In this document: one piece after another, positions 31,264-43,014 of the stretch
Numbering within the stretch: position 1 is the stretch's first letter
Layout of the letters: every line of letters starts with the position of its first letter
Assembly (NCBI GenBank): GCA_030142905.1
Contig: JASJOG010000041.1
Location: 1,892,555 to 1,956,554 of the forward strand
DNA length: 64,000 nucleotides
Direction of reading: 5' to 3'
From: Heliopora coerulea
Lineage: Eukaryota; Cnidaria; Anthozoa; Scleralcyonacea; Helioporidae
Program-made: the position numbers and the translations under genes
Notes under the pieces: model-generated
Told to the model about the DNA's origin: nothing
What the model saw: the letters and a program-made list of their open reading frames with translations, nothing else
Databases searched by the model: none

Positions 31264-34183
31264 ATGGATTACATAAATCGAGATAAACATTCAGAATCGG
31301 ATTGTGTAACCAACAACAAAACAAAAAAGAATAATATATTTCGTACCGAGTACAGCCCCTACATCAATACTAAGCCTGAGGTTAGTGTTCAACAATCGAT
31401 TTCAAATATACAAGGGTTTAAAATAGCTTCTTTAAACGTTTCCAGTTTGCCAAAACATATTGATGAACTTATGATTTTTATGAACAATAAAGAAATAGAT
31501 ATTGTAGCAATTAACGAGACCCGATTAGACAACAGCATCCCAATTCAATTTATAGCAATTCAAGGTTATAGTTGGACATACAAACATAGAAATAGATCTG
31601 GTGGTGGTATTGGATTCTACGTTAAGGATTCAATTAATTATCGAATTAGATCTGATTTAAATGATTCTGACATTGAAATTCTTGCAATTGAAATTGTCAA
31701 AAAAAATGTAAAGCCTTTCTTAATCACCACATGGTATCGCCCACCCAACGATCCAATTGATTCTCTCTATAAATTCGAGAATTGTTTGCAATTGATTGAT
31801 CAAACCGATAAAGAAAGCATAATCTTAGGTGATATGAATTATGACTTCTTTCCCACTGAAATTTCATCTCAAGCTTTCGAACTTAAATTTATCACAAGAC
31901 TTTACCAATATAAGCAACTAATTAAAGATCCAACCAGAGTTACTGAAAATAGTCAAACTCTTATTGATCATTTTTATACCACAAATTCTAATTATATTAT
32001 TTCATTCGGAGTTTCAACTGTATGCATAAGTGACCATTATTTAATTTATGGGATGAGAAAATCTAAATTTATTAAGGAAAGAGGGAAAATAATTGAATAC
32101 CGTGACTATAAGAAATTTAATAAGCAAGCATTTTTATACGATCTGCAAAATGCCTTTTTCAACTTTAACCTTAACCAGGAAGATGTGAATTTATCTTGGC
32201 TGATTTGGAAGAACATGTTTTTTAAAATTTGGGATAAACATGCGCCGATAGAAAAGCGGAAAATATCGAGTAAGCGTCTGGCATTCAAACAATACTCCTG
32301 AGAGTTGGCTGACTTACAAGAAGGCAAAAAATCGTTACAACAGACACGTAAAAAAATTCTAGACGTTATTATTGTGAAAAAAGATTACATAGCCATTCGG
32401 GTAATATAAAGCAGACCTGGAAAACAATTAATGAAATTTTGAATAAATCTTCAAGTAGGAACAAAATTAGTGAAATAAAAGATGAAAGTGGAGAGATACT
32501 TGATGGAACATCTATTTCAAATGCGTTTAATAAATACTTTGTTGAATTAGGCGAAAAGTTAGCTAGTGAAATTCCTCAATCTAATGTTTCCCCTATGCGT
32601 TTTTTGAATGAAATTAATCTTCAAAAACATGCATTTCCCTATTTTTATGAAATTGCAGCCAACGACGTTCAATTACTACTTCAAAATTTGAATACCAATA
32701 AAGTATCGGGGATTGACGGTATATCTGCAACAATTTTAACAATAGCGGCACCATGTGTTTCGCCATCCCTCACATTAATATTTAATCAGTCTATTTTAAC
32801 AGGAGCTTTCCCAAATTATTGGAAAATTTTCAGAGTCATGCCTATTTATAAATCGGAGGCCAAGGATGAAATGACAAAGTACAGGCCAATTTCTATAATA
32901 TCGGTTGTTGCAAGAATTTTTGAAACGCTAATCTACAACCAGATCTATGAATATTTAAACAACTATAACTTACTAACAAATTCCCAACATGGGTTTCGAC
33001 CTTTTCATTCAACAGTTACTGCGTTATTAGACATTACTAATAAATTGCATCAAAGTATTGATATCGGCAAAATTAATGGGGTCGTATTTTAGGATCTCAA
33101 AAAAGCATTTGATACTGTTGATCATGATATTTTGTGAGATAAAATTGGATATTATGGAATTAAGGGGTCTATGTATTCCTGGCTAAAGTCTTATCTGTCA
33201 AACAAGACCCAGTATTATTATGTGAATGACAACCATTCTAGCCCACTAATAATGAAAACAGGTATACCACAAGGTTCAGGCTTAGGACCATTGTTATTTC
33301 TTATATACATCAATGATTTACCAAATTGCTTAGAAAAGGCAGAACCGCATTTGTTTGCTGACGATACTCAAATTGCAACAGCAAGCCATGACATAAATGA
33401 AATCGTTGAAACATTGAGCGATGATTTAAATAATGTTGCGAATTGGTTGCCCGCAAACAAATTAACTCTTAATAAAAGCAAAACGGAGTATATGTTCATT
33501 GGTTCTAAGAGACAATTGAGCCAATTAACATCTAACCCAACTATATATGTAGGAAATTTCAATATTAAAAGGGTAGAAAAGACAAAATCCTTGGGTCTGC
33601 ATATACATGAGTCTTTGAGCAGGAATGCGCACGTTGATTACATTATAAGTAAAGTCGCATCAGGTCTTGATATTCTTCGACAGTTACGAAATACTGTTGA
33701 TTTCTCTACGTTCCTAGTCATATACAATTCGTTAATCCAACCGTATTTCGATTATTGTGCACAAATATGGGGTTGTCTCGGTAATACATTATCAAATAAA
33801 CTGCAGAAACTCCAAAATAGAGCATTTCGTATAATTACTAGAGAGAGTTATTCAACAAGATCAACTGACATTCTAAGTAGACTAAATATTCCAAATCTTG
33901 AGCAAAGAAGAAATCAGCAACTTTCGATTCTTATGTACAAAATAAATAAGAAATTTGTCCCAACTATTTGGAAGGTATGTTTACAAATACCTGTGATATA
34001 CATAATCATAATACTAGGCAGTCAGATGTTAATTTGGCTTTGCCAAAGCCAAGAACAAATTATATGAAATGCTCATTTAGCTATAGAGGCGCAGAAAACT
34101 GGAATACATTACACAATAGCCTTAAAAAATCAGAAAGCGTTACCATTTTCAAATCTTTGCTAAGACGTAACATGAGATATTAA
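31264..34183 (+). pseudogene. LINE ORF2 remnant, endonuclease and reverse transcriptase
   Basis: Endonuclease part 31264-32301 ('IVAINETRLD', 'ILGDMNYDF', 'CISDHYLIYG'), then a frameshift. RT part 32439-33092 ('NKVSGIDGI', 'KYRPISIIS', 'HGFRPFHST') ends at a TAG just before 'DLKKAFDTVDHDIL', which is followed by a TGA. RT continues 33171-34067 ('GIPQGSGLGPLLF', 'LFADDTQI') with a last frameshift near 33980-34000. Same domain plan as the 4467-7394 ORF2 but far more damaged, so an older insertion. Confidence 0.85.
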
Positions 34184-34202
34184 AATATATATGCACACAA
34201 TA

Positions 34203-35056
34203 GGGACCTTAAGATTTCACGACGCGCTCATCTACTACGCGGGCGGAAGTGATCACGTAAGCACTGAGCATGCGCCCGGTTCGTAAAAATTTGTCAAGCC
34301 TCTACGACGCGGCGTTTTAGCATCTTCTGGGGTCGTCGCAGATTAGACCTCGGACGCTGTTTACATCTTTCGTTAAAATGTAAGTTTAATAATTTTTTTT
34401 CTTACTTTTATGCCTTGAATTTGTTATGCAATGTTGTATCGTTAAATTATTGATGAAAAGAACCTAAATGTAATCTAACTTCATGGTTTTCACTAGTTCT
34501 ATCACTATAACCTGAGGATTAGCAAACATGTCTACCGCACAATCACCTCTGTCCGCTTCGAAAACTGTAAATAAATCACCGCATGAATAAATCAACAGAT
34601 TCGCCGAAGAAGTAGACACAGCGCTTCAGCTTGTTCACAAACAGTTCCCTGCTGACAAATGAATCGTTCAGGAAGACCCATAGCATGACCAAGGACTGGA
34701 ATTTCATTCTTCTTGAAACGAAAGTTCGCAACACATTCATCTTCGTCCATATCCTCTCAACAGAATCTGGAATAGTCTTGATATGGGAGTTCTGGTTTTT
34801 TCGAACGGCAAGCATCGTACAACAACACAAACTCATCATCATCAATAAGAGAGGAGTCTTAGGCAACGAGTAAAGCATCTCTCGCTTTTTGAAACGAGCA
34901 CATTTCGCTGATACAGTGACATTGATACAGTCGCGTTGTAGAAATCGACACAAATCTTAACGATTTTTTAACATGCAACGCAGACGCGGCTCTCCCAAGT
35001 CTTTCCTCGCATTTCATCGCGTTGTAGCTGAGCGCGTCGTCAAATCTTAAGGTCCC
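34203..35056 (-). mobile_element. Harbinger/ISL2EU-like DNA element nested in the LINE 3' UTR
   Basis: 854 bp with terminal inverted repeats GGGACCTTAAGATTT.ACGACG (one mismatch) flanked by TA on both sides (34201-34202, 35057-35058). The minus strand of 34600-34860 translates, with stops, to a fragment resembling the N-terminal region of Harbinger-type transposases ('DDDEFVLLYDACRSKKPE', 'VANFRFKKNEIPVLGHAMGL'). Harbinger proper makes 3-bp duplications; TA fits the related ISL2EU group. Class assignment is tentative, but the element boundaries are firm. Confidence 0.75.
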
Positions 35057-35283
35057 TATTTATCTATATGCACCGATGCACGCGTATATATATAACTGTA
35101 TTTTAATATAATTTATATTTGTTTTGATTGTGATTTGTTTATCTATTAATTTTAGTTTTATTATTGTAAATAGTTGTTAAGAATAGTTTGTTAAATCTTG
35201 TAAATAAGCACGACCAGTTGGAAGGTCACTCTTTTCTTTTCCTTTTTTATAACAGTGAAATTGTACCGTGTTAAAATATTGTA

Positions 35284-35285
<2 letters not shown>

Positions 35286-35348
<63 letters not shown>

Positions 35349-35365
35349 TAATAATAAATAATAAT
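35286..35365. repeat. (ATA)n tail of the spacer 1 LINE
   Basis: About 26 ATA/AAT trinucleotides at the 3' end of the LINE, preceded by 'attgtaaat'. Confidence 0.85.
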
Positions 35366-35720
35366 CATTCATTCTGTCACACGGAACGAGATATTTTCGA
35401 AAGGGTCGCTATTTTCGGAGGGTCTACTATTTTCTGAAAATTTCACACACATCTCAAATTTGCCGTTACTTTCGGGGGCCCGCTATTTTGGGGATTCTAC
35501 GGTAGCACACAACATTACGCCATACTAAAGGACAAACAGTAGATAAATATCTCGGCGACGAGTTACTTGAAGATTTTGTCCCTTACACTCGTTTCCCAAT
35601 TCAAGTTAGGGGCGTGATCAGGTCAGCGCTGTTGTGGAGGAGGGGGGACATAACCGAAGGTGTACCGACAAGCTATATAAAACATGCTCTTGAAGTCTAC
35701 ATCACTACAGTGTCCACTTA

Positions 35721-36110
35721 GGCCCCGTTTACACGATACTGGATTACTTTTCGAACCGGATTGTCTTGTTCAATCCGGTATACAAATCGTACTAGTTTCG
35801 TTCTGTCTACACGATAGTGGATTCTATGCCAGCCGAAAAGCTAAAGCAACAACTAAGCAGAAATGAAGTTTGTCAAATGTTTGGCTCCATGTTTAGTTTA
35901 ACAGCAGTGTTGAATTTGGTGCTCTATTGCATAAACATTGCGGAATGTATCGTATTAAACTGGTGTCAGGGCGAGGAGACGTGTCGGATTGATCTTCGTT
36001 TTACGAAAACGGTAAAGCGCGCTACGGATTGCATCGCGTAAACAAACAACGAATCCGGTATGAAATCTGATCCCGTACGACAGTAATCCCGGTATCGTAT
36101 AAACCGGGCC
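35721..36110. mobile_element. GGCCC-ended MITE, spacer 1
   Basis: 390-bp element with imperfect terminal inverted repeats: left GGCCCCGTTTACACGATACT, right (minus strand) GGCCCGGTTTATACGATACC. Internal CCGGAT/ATCCGG motifs. Flanks TTA and TTC could be a decayed 3-bp duplication. Orthologous copies are at 45948-46365 and, truncated on the left, up to 55032. Confidence 0.7.
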
Positions 36111-37025
36111 TTCATGGACACAGTGGTGACATAGATATGTTACATGGATTGCATTCATGCACCATTTTCTTTTCTCTTCTTACTTTTCAAATTGCAAAGT
36201 CTACAGTTCATACAAAAACATTGCAACTAAAAGGAGGGAATATCAGTGATAAGTTCAAATTAACAACTTTAATAATCCATGTCGTCAAGTAACTCGAATC
36301 GAGTAATCAGTAACTCGAAAAAGTCGAAGTAGAAATCCTCGGAATGTTTTTTGAGTAGCTAGAACGAGTTTCGTATAAAAATGTTTTTTTACTGGAGAAT
36401 AAAGAAGGATAAATATCTCTTTGTAATTTCGCCAATGATGTACCGATGGACTTGGAATGATCATGGTTGGGGGGGGAAACGGTCCCCCCACTGGGTACAC
36501 CATTGATTCAAGTTCGGTTTCTCGATACATTATGTTGCGGGAATAAAATACAGGTACTAACTTGTGTTATGTCTTCCACTGCGAATAATTCATGCCATAA
36601 GTCCACAGAATATTCAATAAAAAAGCACTTTGTCATTTAGTTCATCAGATACATTCAGTTCATTAGTTAGTAGACACCGCTGAATAACTGAAGAGTTGTC
36701 TTTATGAAGAAAAGTCACAGTGAATACTACCGTTCGTTCTCGAGTTAGAACTTTCAATTTTATTATAAAATGTCTTGAAACAGTCGCATCTGAAATCTTT
36801 GTAGATGAGGTTTAGTTATTTCTGTTTCCAGCCATTTTGTCAAGCCTGGATGGCGACTGTCTTTGGCTTGAGTGTAGTTCTCTGTAATTTACAACTCATA
36901 AGCTCAAAACGACGCGGCTAAGAGTTTACGTAACTTCTAATTTCTGTGCAATTACAGAATGTTATCCCGTGATCTGGCATAAAACATTATCCGCAGCTGT
37001 GCACAGTTGTTGGCTGGCAAACAAT
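36111..37025. other. Spacer 1, unclassified duplicated sequence
   Basis: Shared with 46366-47271 and 55033-55940. Contains a small palindromic stretch (AACTCGAATCGAGT, about 36293). No coding motif. Confidence 0.4.
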
Positions 37026-37764
37026 TGTGACAAAGTGACCACCTTACAGGCCGGTAGGTCTGTTCCCGAGGATTTCTCCTTCCTAAAGACGATACGAAGA
37101 CACCAGACCTCAGGTAACCAAAGTTCGAGACTCCCTTTAATATCGGACTATTCAATTACTAGACTAATAAATTAACTTACACTTATCAATAATTCTAACT
37201 TACACTTATCAAAATCCTAATTTCTAAAGTTCGACAACATCCTCTCCTCGCTTTGAAGCCCTTTTTGCTTCCCTCACATGCCACGCTTTGATCAGCTTAA
37301 TCAAGTCATCCGACAAGGTGTAACTGCCACAATGATAGTTAACCACTACCAGATCGAGTACCCAAAGAACCTTCTGGCTGCCGGAATTATAAGCACGAGT
37401 TTAGTTGGCGTCAATTCGGGTGTATCAAACTCCCACTGGTTTCTCTTCACAGATACCCAACCACGGTCATTCCCTCCTTCGATGTGGTTCATACTTGCCA
37501 TTCATACTGGCCTATCGGCCAGTATGAATAGCTATACGTTCGCCTATCCTTCGTCTAGCCAGTATCTTCACGGGATTCATGATTCTAGGTTGGTAGCTCC
37601 GACTCTCTCCTCTTGCCGTATGACGAGGGCCTCTTATACTCTTCCATCCATTTGCATATTTTATGCATTCATCCATCAGGGCTCAAGAGGATTATCCCTA
37701 TTATACTTAATAAAATTAAATTGTCCCGTTTCTAATTTACATGAACAAATTCCACTTCGTCACA
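37026..37764. mobile_element. Solo LTR, spacer 1
   Basis: 739 bp starting TGTGACAAAG and ending CTTCGTCACA (TG...CA), flanked by ACAAT / ACAAC direct repeats (37021-37025, 37765-37769). Spacer 3 shows the empty site (ACAATACTTTGTG near 55940). An AATAAAATTAAA polyadenylation-like motif lies near its right end. A perfect hairpin (TTCATACTGGCC stem) at about 37499-37526 is absent from the sister copy. No internal retrotransposon genes, so an LTR-LTR recombination product. Confidence 0.85.
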
Positions 37765-37769
37765 ACAAC

Positions 37770-38791
37770 ACTTTGTGAATTAAAAGTCAAAGAAACGGTG
37801 GCCAAAAAAGATTTGGGCTTCTGTTTCTAGTCAGTGTGCAGGTCATTTCTTTTCCTTGCGCGTCGATAAATATTTTTTTTTACCCTTTTCGCATCAAAAG
37901 CACCATCCAGATTTAAGGGTGTTCTACTGATATTTCCTATCGAAACGGCTGATATGCAGGGGTAGCGCCAGGAATTTCCCGACGCAAGAGCTAACGTCCC
38001 CGACAGGGAGGCTAAACCAAGGGGTCAGGACCACACCCTCTTTATAATTTCCTTATTTGATGGTTGAAGACTTGTTATATTTATTTTTTGCAATAGTTGC
38101 AGCAACTCACTACTAACAGTTTACTTTTACATTTGACATGAAGAGAAGAGTCTATTATCTTTCTTGACTAAATCAACAACAACTACTCATAGTTTGTACA
38201 ATATATAAATGTTTTATCGCCAGTGAAAATTCCCCGACGAATGGTTCATTTTTCCCCGGCAGGGGGCTGTAGCCCCTCTGCCCCCACTTTGGTGCCACCC
38301 CTGCTGATATGTTTGTTAGCACTGGAGTTGTATCATGATGTGAAGGTTTGTTTATATTGTTGACTTAACATATTACTCTACTTCACTCAATGGCAATTGT
38401 CCTCGGTGCGACGACTATCCACCAGTTGGACCTGTGTACCCTGTACTACCTCTCAGTGGCGGGTCCAGGATTTTGAAAAGGGGTTTTCAGGATAGTATGT
38501 AGATATTTTGCGAGGTTAACATTGGCGTGGTAAGCACGCTGTTCTAGGGAAGTCCACCATAGGGGCATGGTCCGCCAAGGAAAATCTTCAAATATCAGTA
38601 TTGACGGGTTTACAGGTCATTTAAGATAGCCAACAATATACTTAGTCTGACAGAATGTAAAAACTCGCACTCTTTGGACTTTCAAATGGGGATTCCATGG
38701 AAACTGCGGATGCCCCTCTGAATCGACCACTCTCTCTTGCATCCTTTGTCTACTTGCACCTTACGAGTGGTTGTAACGTGAAGGTTAATTT
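37770..38791. other. Spacer 1, region downstream of gene 2
   Basis: Shared with 47986-49066 and 56860-57779. Downstream of the gene 2 stop codon, so part may be 3' UTR. No coding motif was recognised. Confidence 0.4.
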
Positions 38792-38956
38792 CTAAAAGAA
38801 GTCTGATTTAAACACGTCAGAACTGTCTGAGCTATCTCCATTGCCACTGCCTCTATTGCTACCGCATTCCGTCGTACTCTGTCGAATCTCGACAATGTCG
38901 ATCGGTTTTACCACAGGAACTGTTTCATTCTGTATTTGTTTAATCTCCTTCATGCG
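38792..38956 (-). CDS. TPR-like gene 2, terminal exon
   Basis: 55-codon last exon (Arg-Met-Lys-Glu-Ile start after a CTAG acceptor). The acidic Ser-rich tail ends 'GNGDSSDSSDVFKSDFF' and stop TAG at 38792-38794. It is equivalent to 49067-49231 in gene 3. The exon itself is undamaged, although its gene has a frameshift in the main exon. Confidence 0.75.
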   Translation of the reverse strand, partial: RMKEIKQIQNETVPVVKPIDIVEIRQSTTECGSNRGSGNGDSSDSSDVFKSDFF

Positions 38957-39158
38957 CTAGAAAATAAAAGGATACATCTTTCATTGTTTTGAATTAGTGT
39001 TTACACTTTGGGCTTAAAGGTAATTACGCTTAGTTCTTAAACTATCGACCTAACGCCAGCAATACAGGCACAAACGAAGGGCGAACTTTATAAAATCAAT
39101 TAATTAAAAACTGTAAAATTCTTTGTGAATCTCTCATAGCTGTAGTCTATATTAAGGG

Positions 39159-39222
39159 AAAGTACTCTTGGAACTTGGAAAGTACTCTTGGACTTTGGAA
39201 AGTACTCTTGGTCTAAAAATGT
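39159..39222. repeat. 21-bp triplicate in gene 2 intron
   Basis: Three near-identical units beginning GGAAAGTACTCTTGG. Gene 3's intron has one unit at the same place (about 49442). Confidence 0.8.
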
Positions 39223-39315
39223 ATGATTATTATAGCACTCGGAAATTAACTTTGACATAATACAGACACAGTTTCACGTGACGGAGTGTAAATGCGTACT
39301 ATTCCTTCTACTTAC

Positions 39316-40451
39316 CTGTATAATAATTGGTTCTTCAGTTTTAAAACCGTACGTCCTCGCCTCCTGAAGACATTCTTCCAGCAGCTGCCTCTCCTCCTCG
39401 AACTTTCCCAATCGGAAGTAAAGATCCGATTCGACCAATCGGAACTGGATTTGGGAACCGCGTGGGATGCTCTTCCACAAATCTTTTTTGATTATTCCAA
39501 GATATTGGCCGGCAAGAGCGACTGAGGCCTCGCTAACCGCGCGTCCCTGGCGTCCGAACGAAGAGTTTGAATCGAGTAATATTCTTGCACCTCTAATCAA
39601 AGCGTAAAATTTATTCTTGTCGTTAACGCGAGGTCTGGCGTCCTGAGAGGCGACTTCGCTCATCTTCTTGAAACTAACGAGTGCAAGTTCTTTAACGTTT
39701 TGATCTGGGTTTGGTAGGTTTCCCATAAACGAGTCTAGGAAACTGCCGTAGCATTTGTGGAAGTGCGCCATGTCCTCATAGTTCCAACCACTTTGGAAGC
39801 TCTGCTCGGCCAACTCCAAATACTTCTTAGCGGAACCCAGTTTATTTTTCCTCCTTGAGATTGTGGCCATTGAAATCAGCGCGCGTGCTTGGAACATCGG
39901 TGGAAAACTTGTGCAGCGCGCCAACTCGTAGCCTTTCTTAGCACAAACTTTGGCGGCTTTCAGGTCCTCCCTATAAACGAAACACACTGCCTGCTCAACA
40001 GTGGCTGCTGCCACTAAATCTTGATCAGTATTGTCATAGTGGTTGATTACATAAGAGGAATAATGGTCAAATTCATCAAAGTCCCCATTATCTTCCAGTC
40101 GAATAAGTTTCGCCATTACTCTGTCGTAGGTTTTGCTGGGTTTATAAATCACCAGACCGGGGGAAAGGAAGAGAGCTTGTGAAAAAGTTTTCGTGAAAAA
40201 GGAATTCATGAATAGCTTGTAAGTCACAGTTATCGTCTCATTCTGGTACCAAATTTGTTCATCTACGTCTTCAAAATTATCGAACTCTTCGTGGTCACCA
40301 TCCTCGTCTTTTCGATTCTTTACAGTGAGCCCCCGAGCTCGTGTGTCATCGGGTTCGCCTAATAAATATTTCGTTCTTGAAGATCTGAATGGTCAGTGCT
40401 TGAGAAAATTGAAATGTCTGTTGTTGCTTTGTCGACTCTTCTCAATTCCAT
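39316..40451 (-). pseudogene. TPR-like gene 2, main exon with frameshifting deletion
   Basis: The core is very similar to genes 1 and 3 (same 'IYKPSKTY' start and 'GFKTEEPIIIQ' end, GTAAGT donor at 39315). Start ATG at 40451. Compared with gene 3, about 79 bases are missing near 40363, so the frame from the ATG ends after 'ERNIY' at a TAG. Downstream small in-frame insertions (+12 near 40222, +9 near 40190) are tolerated. The open frame covering the helical core continues for over 300 codons without a stop, so translation from a downstream start or recent inactivation is possible. The reading frame is otherwise clean, which points to recent damage. Confidence 0.8.
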
Positions 40452-40547
40452 CGCCTGGTCAGTGAAAAAATTGGTTGATAATTTCTTCGCTGTTTTGGCC
40501 GGGTTGAAGGAAAGACTTTGCTCTTATGTCTCTGGAATTATGGAACG

Positions 40548-41035
40548 CTGAAAAAGAGGTATGTCTCTGTTATCTCTGGGTTACGAACGCAATAGTTGCA
40601 CATGTTAATTTATCCATCTCTTATCATAACGGCCAATCTTAAATCATTTTTAACTAGCTTTCTTCGACAGTAAAATGATTCCTCAACTCGTTTATGATGA
40701 TTGGTCCGCCATTGAAAGTAAACTAGTCTAACCAACGTGAAGTACTAAGGGTTTGCCACATTCTAGAATTGGCTAAACCTTTGAACCCATGGTTGAGTTG
40801 ACCACTGAATGCTCTGGCGAATGCAGACATAATTTTTTGATAGCTGCCATTTCACTGAAGGCTGAAGGCAGTTTCCGCGCGAAACACGTCCATCCTTGGT
40901 GTAAAATGAAATATGGTGGCTAACAATTCAAACTGTGCGGAGTCCCGGAAATAGTGTATGTTTAGATGATGCGATTTCTAATTGATCACTAGTCAACAAA
41001 ATATGGCTTTTCTACCCTTTTATTTGCTCCTTTGT
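40548..41035. other. Spacer 2, gene 2 upstream region
   Basis: Counterpart of 24251-24750 and 50905-51400. No coding motif was recognised. Confidence 0.4.
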
Positions 41036-42164
41036 CGGAGCCAATGTTTTTAAGCTAGGAGTGTATGATGCTGTGGCCTACTTTAACATTGGTGCGAGGG
41101 CTACTGTTGAGATTTTGGAAGGGCTGGGAATGAATCCAGGAGCACTTTGTCTTGCTGGACTTCAACAAACAGATTCCCATCATGTAAGCAGAACAAACTA
41201 CAAATCACCAGATATTGTAAAAACATGCAGGAAGTTCGTCAGGGGAAAAAGGAAGAGGCAAAGAGATAAGAACCAGGAGAGAGAAGGGGAAACCTATTCA
41301 GCAGCAAGTGCGACAATCGCTTCCTAAAAGTGGGGGGGACGGAGCCGGCCAAGTGATGTGGAAGTATTCCCTCTGAAAGTTCTTTTTTTTTAAATCTAAT
41401 ATTTATGAAATGCCTTTTCCGGCATTCTGAGATTGTTTCTTTGGAACAACATTCATAGCTTATTTTTCAATCGAAACGAAGCCATGTATTTCCTCCAAAC
41501 AGCAATAAAGACGTTATAGTATGACTAAACAAAGTATTTCTGATTGTTTACAAAATGGCGTTCAAAGAAGAACGATTGGACTGTAAAATAATTTGGCAAA
41601 TTTTCATAATTTGTCATGTATTCGAACCAACAATACCTAGATAAGAATTGGGGCTGAAAAAGGTTATATCCGAAAATCGTAAAGGTAAACATGGAACCAT
41701 AAGCGCCGAGGGAGCAGAAATTAGGCTTCAGTTGTCATGCACTTTGCAAAAAGTGGGGTGATAATTACGTATGTATCCCCATCTGTCCAAAAAGTAGGGG
41801 GGATATGTCCCCGGATCCCCCCCAGGATTTACGTCCTTGTTCAGCAGGATCATTTTAACAGCTTTTTGACTTTATTTTGGTCTGTAATGTAAACTCGATT
41901 TTCTCAGTTTGCTGTCTAGATCCCCGTCTGGGGCTCAAAAATCATTTTTTGAGTATGGAGCTTGAAGATCGTTCATCTACCTTAATATATCCAAGCCCTC
42001 ACGTTTCTCAAACATAGGGGTTAGTATCTCGGTTACTACAGCAACAACATGTTCATAAGTGCCTGATTTTGCATCAGCCAACTTATTTCCTGTCTGTTCT
42101 ACCAGAAATATGTTGAGAAAAACTCAAATTAAAGAAATTTATTTTCAATGTATAGAACCACCTT
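41036..42164 (+). mobile_element. Unit B-specific insertion with transposon-like coding fragment
   Basis: About 1.1 kb present only in spacer 2; spacers 1 and 3 read straight through ('gctcctttaagg'). Its plus strand encodes at 41041-41327 a fragment beginning 'GVYDAVAYFNIGARATVEIL' and ending with a basic Lys/Arg stretch and 'GETYSAAS'. This pattern resembles the C-terminus of transposon-derived proteins that are abundant in cnidarian predictions ('FN.G...VL..LG..PG' followed by a basic helix); that resemblance is from memory. The rest is non-coding. A CCTT at both edges is the only candidate target duplication. Confidence 0.55.
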
Positions 42165-43014
42165 AAGGGGGTTGGGATATGACTGGAATGGCCCTACTCT
42201 GGATCCGCCTGTCGGCTAACTGTTGTGACGTAACTAGGGTATTTCTAGGGGGAGCACATCAATGATGACTTAATGAATTTAGGGAGCTAACATTTTGTAC
42301 AGATTACTGAGCTCTATAAATAAAGGGAATTGTTTCTTTTTGCGTAATCTGATTGGTTCCTCTACCTCGGAATATCCCGCAATATTCACCTCCAAGCAAA
42401 AGAAGATGGCGTCCAGTTTTGTTTCAATTACGGAAGAAGGAAATTGTTTTGAATAAACTAAGCCGTCGTGCCAGACAATACCATAAAAGTTACGAAATTT
42501 GGCAATAAACTATCCAGGAATATGTATCTTCTTTACAATTTAGTGATAAATGCACTCATAATGTGTTTCAAAATGCTTTGTTTACAAACGACGAGGTGGC
42601 GACAAGCCGACATCCCGTAAAATTGTCTTACAAACTTAAAGAAGTGTGTGAAAACAGTTATGCGAGGTATATGCTACGTATACGGTTAATAACCACCGCT
42701 GTTCACCTCCATTTCGGTGAATAATTGTTTACTATTCAACAACAAAATGACTTCCCGTTTTATTTCAGTTGCGGAGGAAGAATTTTTTAAACTTAGACGT
42801 GTGGTAGACTCCTTTCCAGACAACATCAAAACAGTGAACAAATTTGGCTTACAGATTTTTTCGGGGGGGGTTAGTCTCCGACAAATATTTCATCTTGTGC
42901 ACCAGGAAATCAGAAAATGTGTAATAAGTCCTGCGATCTAGAGGGTCTCAACCTCCTTCAGACTAACCAAGATATTAATCTCCAAGATATTGATTTTCCG
43001 GACGGAAAACGTAT
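42165..43014. other. Spacer 2, duplicated sequence with empty MITE site
   Basis: Continues the unit after the private insertion. It includes the intact AAATT empty site (42441-42445) and about 200 bases (42552-42760) that are not present in the other spacers. Nothing coding was recognised. Confidence 0.45.

Larger units (their letters stand above)
30041..35365 (+). mobile_element. Decayed CR1/L2-type LINE in spacer 1
   Basis: Older relative of the 2797-7675 element inserted in the ATC repeat; spacer 2 lacks it. It has a coiled-coil plus esterase ORF1 (about 30190-31236), an endonuclease-RT ORF2 (31264-34183, several stops and shifts), a long AT-rich 3' UTR broken by an 854-bp DNA element, and an (ATA)n tail (about 35286-35365). 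Host spacer resumes with 'tcattctgtcacac', which matches 45598 onward. Confidence 0.85.
22883..39237. repeat. Tandem unit A (gene 1 plus spacer 1 plus gene 2 last exon)
   Basis: First of three head-to-tail copies. The left edge begins near 'aaattaactttcacgtaat', and the same sequence recurs at about 39240 and 49538. Length 16.4 kb; without the Tigger element (2.2 kb) and the LINE with its inner element (5.3 kb) it is about 8.9 kb. It contains the hAT-type MITE, foldback element, trinucleotide repeats, GGCCC MITE and solo LTR listed separately. Confidence 0.85.

Noticed and set aside
35684..36041. Frames of 60-74 codons in the GGCCC MITE region, repeated at 45911-46129
   Set aside because: They span MITE ends, are not conserved in frame between copies and have no motif.
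37278..37778. 166-codon plus-strand frame
   Set aside because: Lies inside the solo LTR and is differently broken in the sister LTR (47514-47804).
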